Positions 34,587 through 44,200 of a stretch of 64,000 bases of DNA are shown here, piece by piece; the first letter of the stretch is position 1; each line of letters begins with the position of its first letter. Source of the stretch: Andrena cerasifolii (taxonomy: Eukaryota > Arthropoda > Insecta > Hymenoptera > Andrenidae). Location of the stretch: positions 1 through 64,000 of the forward strand of contig NW_027485003.1 of assembly GCF_050908995.1 (NCBI RefSeq), in the 5' to 3' direction. The translations under genes and the position numbers were made by a program. The notes beneath the pieces were generated by a model. That model saw only the letters and a program-made list of their open reading frames with translations, did not search any database and was not told where the DNA came from.

Positions 34587-35798
34587 ATGACTGACATTCT
34601 AAGCATTAGCGCGAAGCCGACGTTTGATGATCGCATCGTCAAGCTTGAGACTCACACATACAACCCTTACGTCAACACGACGTTTGGATACAGCGATGAG
34701 ATAAGAATACCTATACAGCAACAGGATTTATACACATTACCGTGTGAAAGTTTCCTCTACCTGGAGGGGAAATTGACGATAAATAAGCCGAATGATGTAT
34801 CACCGGTGATGTTGGGAAATAATTGCATGGCATTCATATTTGATGAGATTCGATATGAACTGAATGGTGTGGAGATTGATCGCAACAGAAACGTTGGAAT
34901 AACTAGCACGCTTAAAAACTATGTATCGATGACATCTGATGAAGACAAAAATATGGAGAATGCGGGATGGGGCTTGAAACGGCACGATGAGCTAATAGTG
35001 AAAAATCATTTCAATTTTTGCATCCCGCTCAAGTATTTGTTGGGATTTTGCGAGGACTACAAACGCATGGTTATTAATGCGCGTCACGAATTGATTTTAA
35101 TACGATCGCGCAACGATAACAATTCTCTAATAGGATCGCCGACGTTGGAACCAGAAATTGAATTACTTAAAGTGCAATGGCGGATGCCTCACGTGACGCT
35201 GAACGACGTTAATAAGCTGTCGTTGCTACATGCTTTGGAAAGTGGACAAAACCTGAGCATTAGTTTTCGCTCGTGGGATCTGTACGAGTATCCTCTCTTA
35301 CAGAGCACGACCAAGCATTCGTGGGCCGTGAAGGCAGCTGCACAGTTGGAGAAGCCGCGATACATTATCTTTGCTCTACAGACTGCTCGAAAGAATGTGA
35401 TGACTGAAGATGTTACTCGATTTGACCACTGCAAATTGACCAATGTAAAACTTTTTCTCAACTCGGAATTTTACCCGTACGATGACATGAACTTGGACTT
35501 TGACAAGAATAGGAACGCCATCTTATTTAACATGTATACGCATTTTCGTAAATCGTATTACGGACATAGTTGCAACGAGGCATTATTCACCGTAGCCCAA
35601 TTTTTGCAATTTGGCCCCCTCGTGGTGATTGATTGCTCGCGACAAAATGAGTCGATCAAGAATAGCACCGTGGACGTGCGCATAGAATTTGATTGTAAAG
35701 AAAACGTACCTGCAAATACTACGGCCTACTGTTTGATTCTGCACGATCGGGTGGTTGAATACAATCCGCTGACAAATGTGGTGCGCAAAATCAATTAA
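34587..35798 (+). CDS. MCP: Major capsid protein (double jelly-roll), 403 aa
   Basis: Forms the icosahedral shell. Recognised from the family pattern: N-terminal region with IVKLETHTYNPY, FGYSDEIRIPIQQQDLYTLPC and SFLYLEGKL; FIFDEIRYELNGVEIDRNRN in the first jelly roll; CIPLKYLLGFCEDYKRMV; and a second half with LNSEFYPYDD, YTHFRKSYYG and a C-terminal VRIEFDCKENVPANTTAYCL. Length is slightly below many MCPs but the frame is complete. ATG at 34587 (AAAATGA). Last capsid gene of the rightward block. 137 bp separate it from the next gene. Confidence 0.93.
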   Translation: MTDILSISAKPTFDDRIVKLETHTYNPYVNTTFGYSDEIRIPIQQQDLYTLPCESFLYLEGKLTINKPNDVSPVMLGNNCMAFIFDEIRYELNGVEIDRNRNVGITSTLKNYVSMTSDEDKNMENAGWGLKRHDELIVKNHFNFCIPLKYLLGFCEDYKRMVINARHELILIRSRNDNNSLIGSPTLEPEIELLKVQWRMPHVTLNDVNKLSLLHALESGQNLSISFRSWDLYEYPLLQSTTKHSWAVKAAAQLEKPRYIIFALQTARKNVMTEDVTRFDHCKLTNVKLFLNSEFYPYDDMNLDFDKNRNAILFNMYTHFRKSYYGHSCNEALFTVAQFLQFGPLVVIDCSRQNESIKNSTVDVRIEFDCKENVPANTTAYCLILHDRVVEYNPLTNVVRKIN

Positions 35799-35935
35799 AT
35801 TACTGCGCTACTTGCCCGCCCTCTCCTGTACCAAATTCGTACAAAATTTCATCGTGAAAATTGAGATGCTTTACGAGAAAGACTGCATTCTCCAGTCTGT
35901 CTTGGAAGCGAACGGACCTCTAAATTGTATCGATA

Positions 35936-36463
35936 ATGGTCGTACCAACATTCGTTGACCTGCAAGGGTTCATCGTCGATGGAAGATTTGTCGCGAAGGA
36001 AGTGGCTATCCTACGAAAGGGAACAATTCTCTCGCACTATATTTTTGGGAGTTCGATGCCACAATATCTTCTTACAAAATCCGACAAATCGAGCATCCGG
36101 TGGTTGGTGGCAAAACATCATGGACTACGTTGGGAAGATGGAGACGTTCCGTACAGTATGGCTAAACAGCTAATTATGAAAGCTGTAGCCGATGCGATCG
36201 ACGAGGAAGATGACACACCCCATGTCGTATACGTTAAAGGGCTGCAGAAACGCGATTGGCTCATGGATTTCCTCGATGAAAATACGAGAGCGGACGTGAT
36301 CATCGAGACGCTAGACATTGACTACGAGGATATCAAATCCCTAAATAAGCTAAACGTAATTAATACTCTGCGATGTGGTAGACACGCAAAGCACTGTGCC
36401 ATGCAAAATGTATTTAAAATATTCAACTGGTGGTCTAAACGCCAGAGGGAAATACACAAATAA
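35936..36463 (+). CDS. Conserved Polinton protein, 175 aa; possible RNase H-fold nuclease
   Basis: Starts at ATG 35936. Resembles an uncharacterised family common in insect Polintons, recognised by the opening VPTFVDLQGFIVDGRFVAKEVAIL and by LVAKHHGLRWEDGDVPY, HVVYVKGLQKRDWL and CGRHAKHCAMQNVFKIFNWW. The early Asp in a beta-strand context and the later VYVKGxxK strand could be an RNase H-like/DEDD exonuclease fold, but the full acidic set is not clear to me, so this is a guess. Ends with TAA embedded in AATAAA (36459-36464), a likely poly(A) signal for the rightward block. Confidence 0.75.
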   Translation: MVVPTFVDLQGFIVDGRFVAKEVAILRKGTILSHYIFGSSMPQYLLTKSDKSSIRWLVAKHHGLRWEDGDVPYSMAKQLIMKAVADAIDEEDDTPHVVYVKGLQKRDWLMDFLDENTRADVIIETLDIDYEDIKSLNKLNVINTLRCGRHAKHCAMQNVFKIFNWWSKRQREIHK

Positions 36464-37366
36464 AATATAATCAATTTTTTATGCATAACTGTTTTTTCTT
36501 CACCCTCCTCAACCTCCAACCTTCTGCATGTACGCTAGATTAAGACGATAGTTGTAATTATGTACAAGTAGTAGTACGATTCATGATCAACGCGGTATGA
36601 TAGACGTTCGATAGATGTTCAAGTGGTCTGATAGACGTTTGATAGATGTTCAAGTGGTCTGATAGACGTTCGATAGATGTTCAAGTGGTCTGATAGACGT
36701 TCGATAGATGTTCGGAGTGGTACGATAGATGTTCAAAGTGGTATGATAGACGTTCGATACCCGTTCGATAGATGTTCAAAGTGGTACGATAGACGTTCAA
36801 TACACGTTCAAAGTGGTTCGATACATGTTCGATACCCGTTCGATAGATGTTCAAAGTGGTACGTTATGTGTTCAAAGTGGTTCAATATACGGTTGATATG
36901 CGATCAAAGTGGTGCGATTCACGTTTGATACATGTTCAATACATATTCGATAGATGTTCAGAGTGGTATGATAGGTGTTCAAAACCGTTCAATACCCGTT
37001 CGATTCACGTTGAAAGTGGTGTGATCTAGTCGAATGATGTGTGCAAAGAAGAAGGGAAAGAAGATGCGAGTGAATAAGGAGAGGACGCTCAGTGAAGAAG
37101 ATAAGTACATGGAGGAGGATGGTCAGCGAAAATGCAGGTGATGAAGATGGCGAAGAACAAAGGCATCCTACTTTGCAAAGCTATGCAACTTTAGGCATGG
37201 GCCCACATGTGGCAGCTTGGAGATGCAGCGAGACCAGTTGTCTTCAAATCGTGGTCAACGTGCAGTCTCTTTGACAGTTCTTTGAAACACTTTTTGCATT
37301 TTTTGTGTTACGTGAAATTGCTTTGAAGAAGATTGCTTTTGAAGGATATTATCAATCGTTCAACGC
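36464..37366. other. Intergenic region, mostly minisatellite
   Basis: Separates the 175 aa gene from the 206 aa gene. 36591-37024 is a degenerate tandem repeat (separate entry). 37025-37366 has short open frames (up to 60 codons) that I cannot support as genes. Confidence 0.7.
36591..37024 (+). repeat. Minisatellite, ~31 bp unit
   Basis: The first four units are near-perfect 31-mers of the form GATAGACGTTCGATAGATGTTCAAGTGGTCT (given here as GATAGACGTT + CGATAGATGTT + CAAGTGGTCT). Later units are shuffled combinations of the same blocks (GTTCGATAGATGTTC, CAAAGTGGTA, GATACCCGTTC). The regularity decays from left to right. Long open frames here follow from the repeat and lack domain signals. 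Confidence 0.9.
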
Positions 37367-37987
37367 ATGGAAATGCAATCGATTAATACCGTAAGTTTCC
37401 ATTATCATATTTTAGTGAATCGTTGTGTTAGTAACTTTGAGAATTATAAGAAAACTCGGTTTCAGATTATGTCATTGCCCATGAATTTGAAACGTCCGGC
37501 TACCGCTACGATCACCGCTGCTGCGGCAGTTATCCATTCATCCAGCCCGAAAATGTATGTGGCCTGTCGAAATGTTGCGGTTCAAACCGAAGAAATTCGA
37601 TGTGCAGAACTTTATGAGGCGGAAGCTAATCAGGATGGCGACATTTTTTTAAAAGTTTTTAAAAAATGCGATAATCCAATACACGACTACTTCGAGGATG
37701 ATGAGGAATATTGGATGCATCGATATGAACAACAAACGTTTTTACGCGATTTCGATGATGATGATAATGTACAAATAACTATATCTCGGAATAATCATGA
37801 GTATCATCCAAAGAGTGTGGTTTGGCGAAACGTCAAAGCGGAAAATATTGATTTTGATACGTATAGGAATAAAGTATCGGGGCTTCGGGCTAGTGTTGTT
37901 GCAGTTCAAACTGACCCTGTGCAAGTTCCTATGGATTTACCATTAACTAATCTATTTGCTGATGATGTGATCGAGTGGGATAATTAA
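37367..37987 (+). CDS. Rightmost Polinton protein of unknown function, 206 aa (181 aa if spliced)
   Basis: ATG at 37367. Not recognised. A candidate intron at 37391-37465 leaves an 8-codon first exon. The remaining protein has an Ala/Thr-rich start, a strongly acidic centre (DYFEDDEEYW, DFDDDD) and two near-copies of a short motif, NVAVQTEE and VVAVQTDP, ~115 residues apart. VQT followed by an acidic residue resembles dynein light chain LC8 binding motifs. No membrane or catalytic signature. Ends 144 bp before the right TIR. Mirrors the unknown gene at the left end in position and in having an in-frame intron. Confidence 0.7.
   Translation: MEMQSINTVSFHYHILVNRCVSNFENYKKTRFQIMSLPMNLKRPATATITAAAAVIHSSSPKMYVACRNVAVQTEEIRCAELYEAEANQDGDIFLKVFKKCDNPIHDYFEDDEEYWMHRYEQQTFLRDFDDDDNVQITISRNNHEYHPKSVVWRNVKAENIDFDTYRNKVSGLRASVVAVQTDPVQVPMDLPLTNLFADDVIEWDN
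37391..37465 (+). other. Candidate 75 nt intron in rightmost Polinton gene
   Basis: Donor ACC|GTAAGT (consensus) and acceptor CTCGGTTTCAG|ATT. 25 codons without a stop, so the frame is open with or without splicing. Confidence 0.65.
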
Positions 37988-38131
37988 GCAATATAAATTT
38001 TAATTATATTTTTTATATTCTATATTATTCCTTCATATTATTCTTTCATATTATTATTTGTAACAATATATATATTTCTTAAACATATATTATTTCTAAA
38101 TTTTATTTACCCGCGTTCCTCCTCCCACGGC
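37988..38131. other. AT-rich 3' region before right TIR
   Basis: 144 bp of AT-rich sequence with repeated TATTATTC/TTCATATTATT blocks. No gene seen. Confidence 0.6.
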
Positions 38132-38472
38132 CTAATTTTTAAGATTCCGCGTTTCTGTGTTACATTTCATTCTTCGCGCCGCCAAGTGACATCACCCTGC
38201 ACGGCTGCTCCAGAGGAGTCGAATTACGCGAGATCGCGCGATACGCAGCGACGTTAAATCGGAACGCTTTGAAATACTGTTAGCTTTAGAATGCATGCGA
38301 TTCTATCCCCTATGTAGTGGTGTCTCTTTCCCTCCTAGAATTTTGACTTTAAAGTAATGCTCCATCTCTTTCCCTCGAAGACGCGGTGTCGAGAAACGCC
38401 GATCTTTCCCGACATCGTTCGAAACAATTTCTGATAAAATTTCTCATAAAAATAAATTATTATACGCCGACG

Positions 38473-38473
<1 letters not shown>

Positions 38474-38512
<39 letters not shown>
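38474..38512. repeat. (TG)n microsatellite
   Basis: About 20 units; shorter counterpart of the AC tract in the left TIR. Confidence 0.95.
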
Positions 38513-38513
<1 letters not shown>

Positions 38514-38573
38514 ACATATGTGACGCTCCGTTGGTTTCGCTATATGTACCATTCGGAAAAGACTAATGTCAGA

Positions 38574-38648
38574 GACGGCGTTTGGGGGAGTTGGTTAGGC
38601 GGCTGACTCGTACCGCGGAGGTCTTGGGTTCGAGCCCCGTCGCCCCGA
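38574..38648 (+). tRNA. tRNA-like Pol III unit in right TIR (degenerate)
   Basis: Same sequence as the left unit: box A-like TGGGGGAGTTGG at ~38583-38594, box B GGTTCGAGCCC at ~38627-38637, and TTTTTT at 38653-38658. Both units point away from the centre of the element toward the tips, so any transcript would run to the terminus side. Confidence 0.45.
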
Positions 38649-38931
38649 GAAGTTTTTTCATTTATATTAATATCATAAAATTAATATTTCCTTCCTTACC
38701 GACAGTCTGTTGTACCACGCTACAGAGTAACACCTTCCTTACCGACAGTCTGTACCACCACGCTCCAGAGTAGCGCACCGTCACCCCGCGGTTCCTCCTC
38801 CTCCTCCTCCTCGATGATACCCCCGCACCGTCACCCCGCGGTTCCACCTCCTCCTCCTCGATGATACCCCCCACCACTCCGCCATCTCTATGACGTCATC
38901 CGCCGCCAGCCCGCCGACAAAAAAACAAATT

Positions 38932-38983
38932 TTCAAATTTGAGTTTCAAGGTCATGATCATGACCTTGAAACTCAAATTTGAA
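38932..38983. promoter_or_regulatory. 52 bp perfect palindrome near the Polinton right tip
   Basis: Perfect inverted repeat with core AAGGTCATGATCATGACCTT, ending 25 bp from the element terminus. Counterpart of 22625-22676, which has one mismatch. Confidence 0.9.
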
Positions 38984-39008
38984 TTAGAATCCCCCTTGTC
39001 TTACTACT

Positions 39009-41028
39009 AGGTTTTCTAAGAAAATTTGGAAGCCGAGTCATAGCCCTAGAGTAGGGACGCAAAAGAAATAAATTCGAGCCCAAAGGAAAAGAATACGTCC
39101 TAGTCGGATATTCAGAAGAGGCCAAAGCATACCGCTTGTGGGAAAGAGGAACAAAAAAAGTCTTTAAAAGAAGAGACGTTCGTTTTATAGAAGACCAAGG
39201 GACAAGCACATGCAAAGACGAACCAAGCCTACTAGAAGCACAAATAAAAAAACCAGTCCCAAAAACAACAGACGCAGAGAGTTCAGCAGAGGACAGTTCA
39301 TCAGAGGAAGATGTCAGCGAAGACCTCTCTCAAAAAGAAGAACAAGCAGAAGAACCACCAATCAGCAATGACACTCCGAAAACCAGCCGAGGACCGGGTC
39401 GTCCCAAACTGGAGAAGACGGGAAAGCCAGGCAGACCACGAAAATTATACCAAAACCAAACAAACTAAACAAGCACCAACAACTGTACGTCAGGCGATGG
39501 AAGATCCAAACCAAGACGCATGACTACACGCAATGAAAGACGAATATGACACTTTGATGGAAAACAACACATGGATTTTGGTGAGTAGACCCAAGAATAA
39601 AAAAGTAATAAAGAATAAATGGGTGTTTAAGGTCAAGGAGCATCAGGATGGCTCCATCCAAAAATACAAAGCCAGACTAGTGGCTAGAGGCGACCAACAA
39701 CGCGAAGGGATAGATTTCAATGAGGTTTTCGCACCAGTGCACGTTTGGAGAACATCCGTACGCTGTTAGGAGTCAGCGCCATAAGAGGAATGCATATCCA
39801 TCAAATGGATGTCATAACTGCGTATGTACAAGGCGATTTGCGAGACGAGTTATATATGGAGCAGCCTGAACAGTTTGTCAAACCGGGTGCGGAAGAGAGA
39901 GTATGTAAGTTGAATAAACCTCTATACGGCCTGAAACAGGCCGGACGCGAGTGGTATCGCAAATTAGATAATTACTTAACTAGCATTAACTTTAAAAGAA
40001 CACCCCAGAATCCTTGTGTATATACCGAGCCGACAACGGGCCAAGATACAATAATAGTAGTATATGTCGACGATCTGTTAATAGCGTCCGCGAATTTAGA
40101 AAATGTAATTAAGTTAAAAGAAATATTAAAACAAAAATTTAAAATGAAGGATTTAGGAAATGTTAGAGACATCTTGGGAATACACATAGAAAGAGAAGGG
40201 GATATAGGCAGCATTACAATAAAGCAAAAGAAATATATAAAAGATCTCTTAAAAAGGTTCCACATGGAAGACTGTAATCCCATGAATACGCCCATAGAAA
40301 AAAATCTAAATGTTCTACAGTTACTGTCGGAAACCAAAGATAACGTTAACGAAAAGTTAGATAAGCCATATAGGGAACTAGTAGGTAGTTTAAATTATCT
40401 GGCAAACGCCACGAGGCCCGACATAGCTTTTACAACCAATTTACTGAGCCGGTTCTGTGAAAATCCGTCCTCAACTCATTGGAAGATGGCGAAGCGAGTA
40501 CTAAAGTATCTAAAAGGGACAATAGAATATAGCATAAAGTACAACACTGAGCAAAATAACTTTATGGCATATGTAGATGCCGATTGGGCAAGCGACACAA
40601 GCGATAGGAAGTCATATACTGGATTCCTTTTATGTATAGCGGGCGGTCCGATCAGCTGGTGTAGTAAGAAACAAAAGTCCGTCGCGCTCTCTACCATGGA
40701 GGCAGAGTACATGGCTCTTTCGCAAGCCGCGAACGAAGTAGACTATGTAAGAAAATTGTTAAAACATATGAAAATCACTAACCTAATAGAAAATGCGACG
40801 GAAATATACTGTGATAATGAAAGTGCGATACAGTTATCTAAGAACAGCGTGCACCATTCACGCAGTAAACATATAGACATTAGGTATCATTTTTCCCGAG
40901 ACGCGCAGGAAACAGGCATTATAGACGTAAAATACCTAAGTACAAACTTAATGGTAGCTGATATACTAACAAAAGCGTTATCTAGATGTAAACACGAAAT
41001 ATGTGTTCAATTAATGAATATGAATTAG
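39009..41028 (+). pseudogene. Copia pol fragment (integrase C-terminus, RT, RNase H), disabled
   Basis: Collinear with the complete element. Breaks seen by direct comparison: AAG to TAG at 39052-39054; one extra A plus a new TAA near 39450-39470 (ACCAAAACC against ACCAAACC); the TGA at 39521-39523, which the complete copy shares; and loss of one G at ~39738 (GTGCACG against GTGGCACG). The RT (YVDDLLIAS) and RNase H (DADWAS..., TMEAEYMAL) region after 39745 is open to 41028. One replacement, CDNESAI against CDNQSAI, is visible in RNase H. Confidence 0.93.
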
Positions 41029-41058
41029 AGTTACTACAGACACAATGATATGGGGGAG

Positions 41059-41268
41059 TGTTAGAAATGGGCAAGTACACTTACCCATCTAGGTATCAAC
41101 CGTGTCTTTCATGACGAGCGGTAGCGACGAAACTACCACGAGCTAAACCTTAGATTAGTGCGTTATATACCTTTGTATAGCAAGGACCTTTCTTATGTCG
41201 TGTAAATAACAAAAGCAAATACATTACAATAACCATATCGACGAGTATCTCACTTAATAAAACCATCA
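41059..41268 (+). repeat. Copia 3' LTR (210 bp) of the fragment
   Basis: TGTTAGAAATGG...AAAACCATCA, preceded by the polypurine tract GGGGGAG. One difference (AAAAGC against AAAGGC) from the LTRs of the complete copy. Downstream five bases are AAAAT. Confidence 0.95.
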
Positions 41269-44200
41269 AAAATAAACAAATAAAAATTTAAAAAAAAAAT
41301 TTAAAAAGTTTTTTAAAAAATTTAAAAATATGAAAAAAATTTAAAAAAAAATAAAAAAATTTTAAAAAATTTTGTTAACAAATTAAAACAAATTTTTTAA
41401 AAAAAATTTTAAAAATTTAAAAAATTTAAAAAAAAAATTTATAAGAAAATTAAAAAAAATTTTAAAAAATTTAAAAAAAATAAAAAAATTATAAGAAAAT
41501 TAAAAAAAAAAATTTTAAAATTTGAAAAAATTAAAAAAAATTAAAATAAAATAAAAATAAAATTAAAAAAACATTTTTTGAAATAAAAAAATTATAATTT
41601 AAAAAAAAATAAAAAAATTTAAATTTAAAAAAAATTAAAGTTAAGAAAATTAAAAAAAATAAAAATTAAAGTGGAGAAAAATTAAAAAAAAAGTTAAATT
41701 TTTTTTAAATTTAAAAGAAAATATATAAAGAAATTAAAATAAAAAAATTTAAAATACAAAAAAAAATTTTTAATAAAAAAAAATACAAAAAATTAAAAGA
41801 AAAATAAAAAATAAAAAAAAAATAAACAAATAAAAATTTTAAAAAAATTTTAAAAAATTTAAAAAATTTTTAAAAAATAAAAAAATTATAAGAAAATTTA
41901 AAAAAATTTAAATTTAAAAAAATTTAAATTTAAAAAATTAAAAAAAATTTTAAAATTAAAAAAAAATTTTAAAAAGAAAAAAATTAAAAAATGCAGAAAG
42001 AATTTAAAAAACATAAATAAATTTTTTTTTAAAAGAAATTGTTAAAAAATTAAAACAATATTTAAAAAAAAATTTATAAAAAATAAAAAAATTTTTTAAA
42101 AATTTTGTTGAAAAATTAAATCAAATTTTAAAAAAAAATTTTTTTTAAATTTAAAAAAAATAAAAAAATTATAAGAAAATTAAAAAAATTTAAAAATTTA
42201 AAAAAAATTATAAGAAAATTAAAAAAAATTAAAAATTAAAAAAAAAATAAAAAAAATTAAAAAATTTTTTTTTAATAAATTAAAAAAAATAAACAAAATT
42301 TTAAAAAAAATTAAAAAAAATTTTAAAAATGAAAAATATTTTAAAAAAATAAAAAAAAAATAAAAAATTTTGTTAGAAAATTAAAACAAAATTTTTAAAA
42401 AAAAATTTTAAAAAAAATTTTAAAAAATTAAAAAATATGGAAAAAAAATTTAAAAAAATAATAAAAAATTTTAAAAATTTTGTTAAAAAAATAAAACAAA
42501 TTTTTTAAAAAAAAATTTATAAGAAAATTAAAAAAAAATTTTAAAAAATTTAAAAAAAAAAAATTATAAGAAAATTAAAAAAAAATTTTTAAATTAAAAA
42601 AAAAATTAAAGAAAATTTTGTTAAAAAATTAAAACAAATTTTTAAAAAAAAAAATTTAAAAATTTAAAAAAAATAAAAAAATTATAAGAAAATTAAAAAA
42701 ATTTAAAAAAATAAAAAAAATTAAAAAATTTTTTTTTAATAAATTAAAAAAAATAAACAAAATTTTTAAAAAAAATTAAAAAAAAATTTTAAAAATGAAA
42801 AATATTTTAAAAAAATAAAAAAAAAATAAAAAATTTTGTTAGAAAATTAAAACAAAATTTTTAAAAAAAAATTTTAAAAAAAATTTTAAAAAAATTAAAA
42901 AATATGGAAAAAAAATTTAAAAAAATAATAAAAAATTTTAAAAATTTTGTTAAAAAAATAAAACAAATTTTTTAAAAAAAAAATTTATAAGAAAATTAAA
43001 AAAAAATTTTAAAAAATTTAAAAAAAAAAATTATAAGAAAATAAAAAAAAATTTTTAAATTAAAAAAAAAATTAAAGAAAATTTTGTTAAAAAATTAAAA
43101 CAAATTTTTAAAAAAAAAAATTTAAAAATTTAAAAAAAATAAAAAAATTATAAGAAAATTAAAAAAATTTAAAAATTTAAAAAAAATTATAAGAAAATTA
43201 AAAAAAAATACAAAAATTAAAAAAAATAAAAAAAATTAAAAATTTTTTTTTTAATAAATTAAAAAAAATAAACAAAATTTTTAAAAAATTTTTCAAAAAA
43301 ATTTTTAAAATGAAAAATATTTTTAAAAAATAAAAACAAATTAAAAATTTTGTTAAAAAATTAAAACAAAATTTTGTTAAAAAATTAAAACAAAATTTTT
43401 AAAAAAATTTTAAAAAAATTTTAAAAAATGAAAAAAAAATTTTAAAATAAAAAAATTAAAAAATATAGAAAAAAATTTAAAACAAAATAATAAAATTTTT
43501 TTAAAATTTTTTAAAAAAATTAAAACAATTTTTTAAAAAAAAATTTATAAAATTTTAAAAAATTTAAAAAAAATAAAAAAAATATAAGAAAATTAAAAAA
43601 AAATTTTAAATTAAAAAAAAAATTAAAGAAAATTTTGTTAAAAAATTAAAACAAATTTTTAAAAAAAAAATTTTAAAAATTTAAAAAAAATAAAAAAATT
43701 AGAAGAAAATTAAAAAAATTTAAAAATTTAAAAAAAATTATAAGAAAATTAAAAAAAATTACAAAAATTAAAAAAAAAAAAAATTAAAAATTTTTTTTTT
43801 AATAAATTAAAAAAAATAAACAAAATTTTTAAAAAAATTTTCAAAAAAATTTTTAAAATGAAAAATATTTTTAAAAAATAAAAACAAATTAAAAATTTTG
43901 TTAAAAAATTAAAACAAAATTTTTAAAAAAATTTTAAAAAAATTTTAAAAAATGAAAAAAAATTTTAAAATAAAAAAATTAAAAAATATAGAAAAAAATT
44001 TAAAACAAAATAATAAAATTTTTTTTAAATTTTTTAAAAAAATTAAAACAATTTTTTAAAAAAAAATTTATAAAATTTTAAAAAATTTAAAAAAAATAAA
44101 AAAATATAAGAAAATTAAAAAAAAAAATTTAAATTAAAAAAAAAATTAAAGAAAATTTTGTTAAAAAATTAAAACAAATTTTTAAAAAAAAATTTTAAAA

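Larger units (their letters stand above)
22600..39008. mobile_element. Polinton/Maverick DNA transposon (virus-like), complete
   Basis: A 16409 bp element bounded by inverted repeats that begin 5'-AGTAGTAAGACAAGGGGGAT on both ends. It carries the hallmark Polinton set: protein-primed family B DNA polymerase, retroviral-type integrase with chromodomain, FtsK/HerA-type packaging ATPase, adenain-like cysteine protease, major and minor capsid proteins, and a PLA2-like virion protein. No core gene is broken. Its base composition is far more balanced than the AT arrays to its right. The expected 6 bp target duplication is absent: the left flank is GCTCTC (satellite) and the right flank is AGGTTT (copia). 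Confidence 0.97.
38132..39008 (-). repeat. Polinton right terminal inverted repeat (~877 bp)
   Basis: Reverse complement of the left TIR with only scattered differences. Ends ...CTTGTCTTACTACT at 39008. Includes the palindrome at 38932-38983 (perfect here), TGACGTCA at 38891-38898, the GC-rich duplications, the tRNA-like unit and a shorter TG repeat. Followed directly by copia sequence. Confidence 0.97.
39009..41268 (+). mobile_element. Copia retrotransposon, 3' fragment
   Basis: Near-identical to 52606-54865 of the complete copia but lacking the 5' LTR, gag and most of integrase. Begins at the Polinton terminus and ends with an LTR. Orientation is the same as the complete copy. Confidence 0.95.

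Noticed and set aside
35776..35958. 60 codon frame overlapping the MCP end
   Set aside because: Has an ATG but overlaps MCP and the next gene in other frames; no recognisable motif.
36677..37274. Open frames in the minisatellite and after it
   Set aside because: Composition reflects the 31 bp repeat; no conserved motif and no promoter or poly(A) context.
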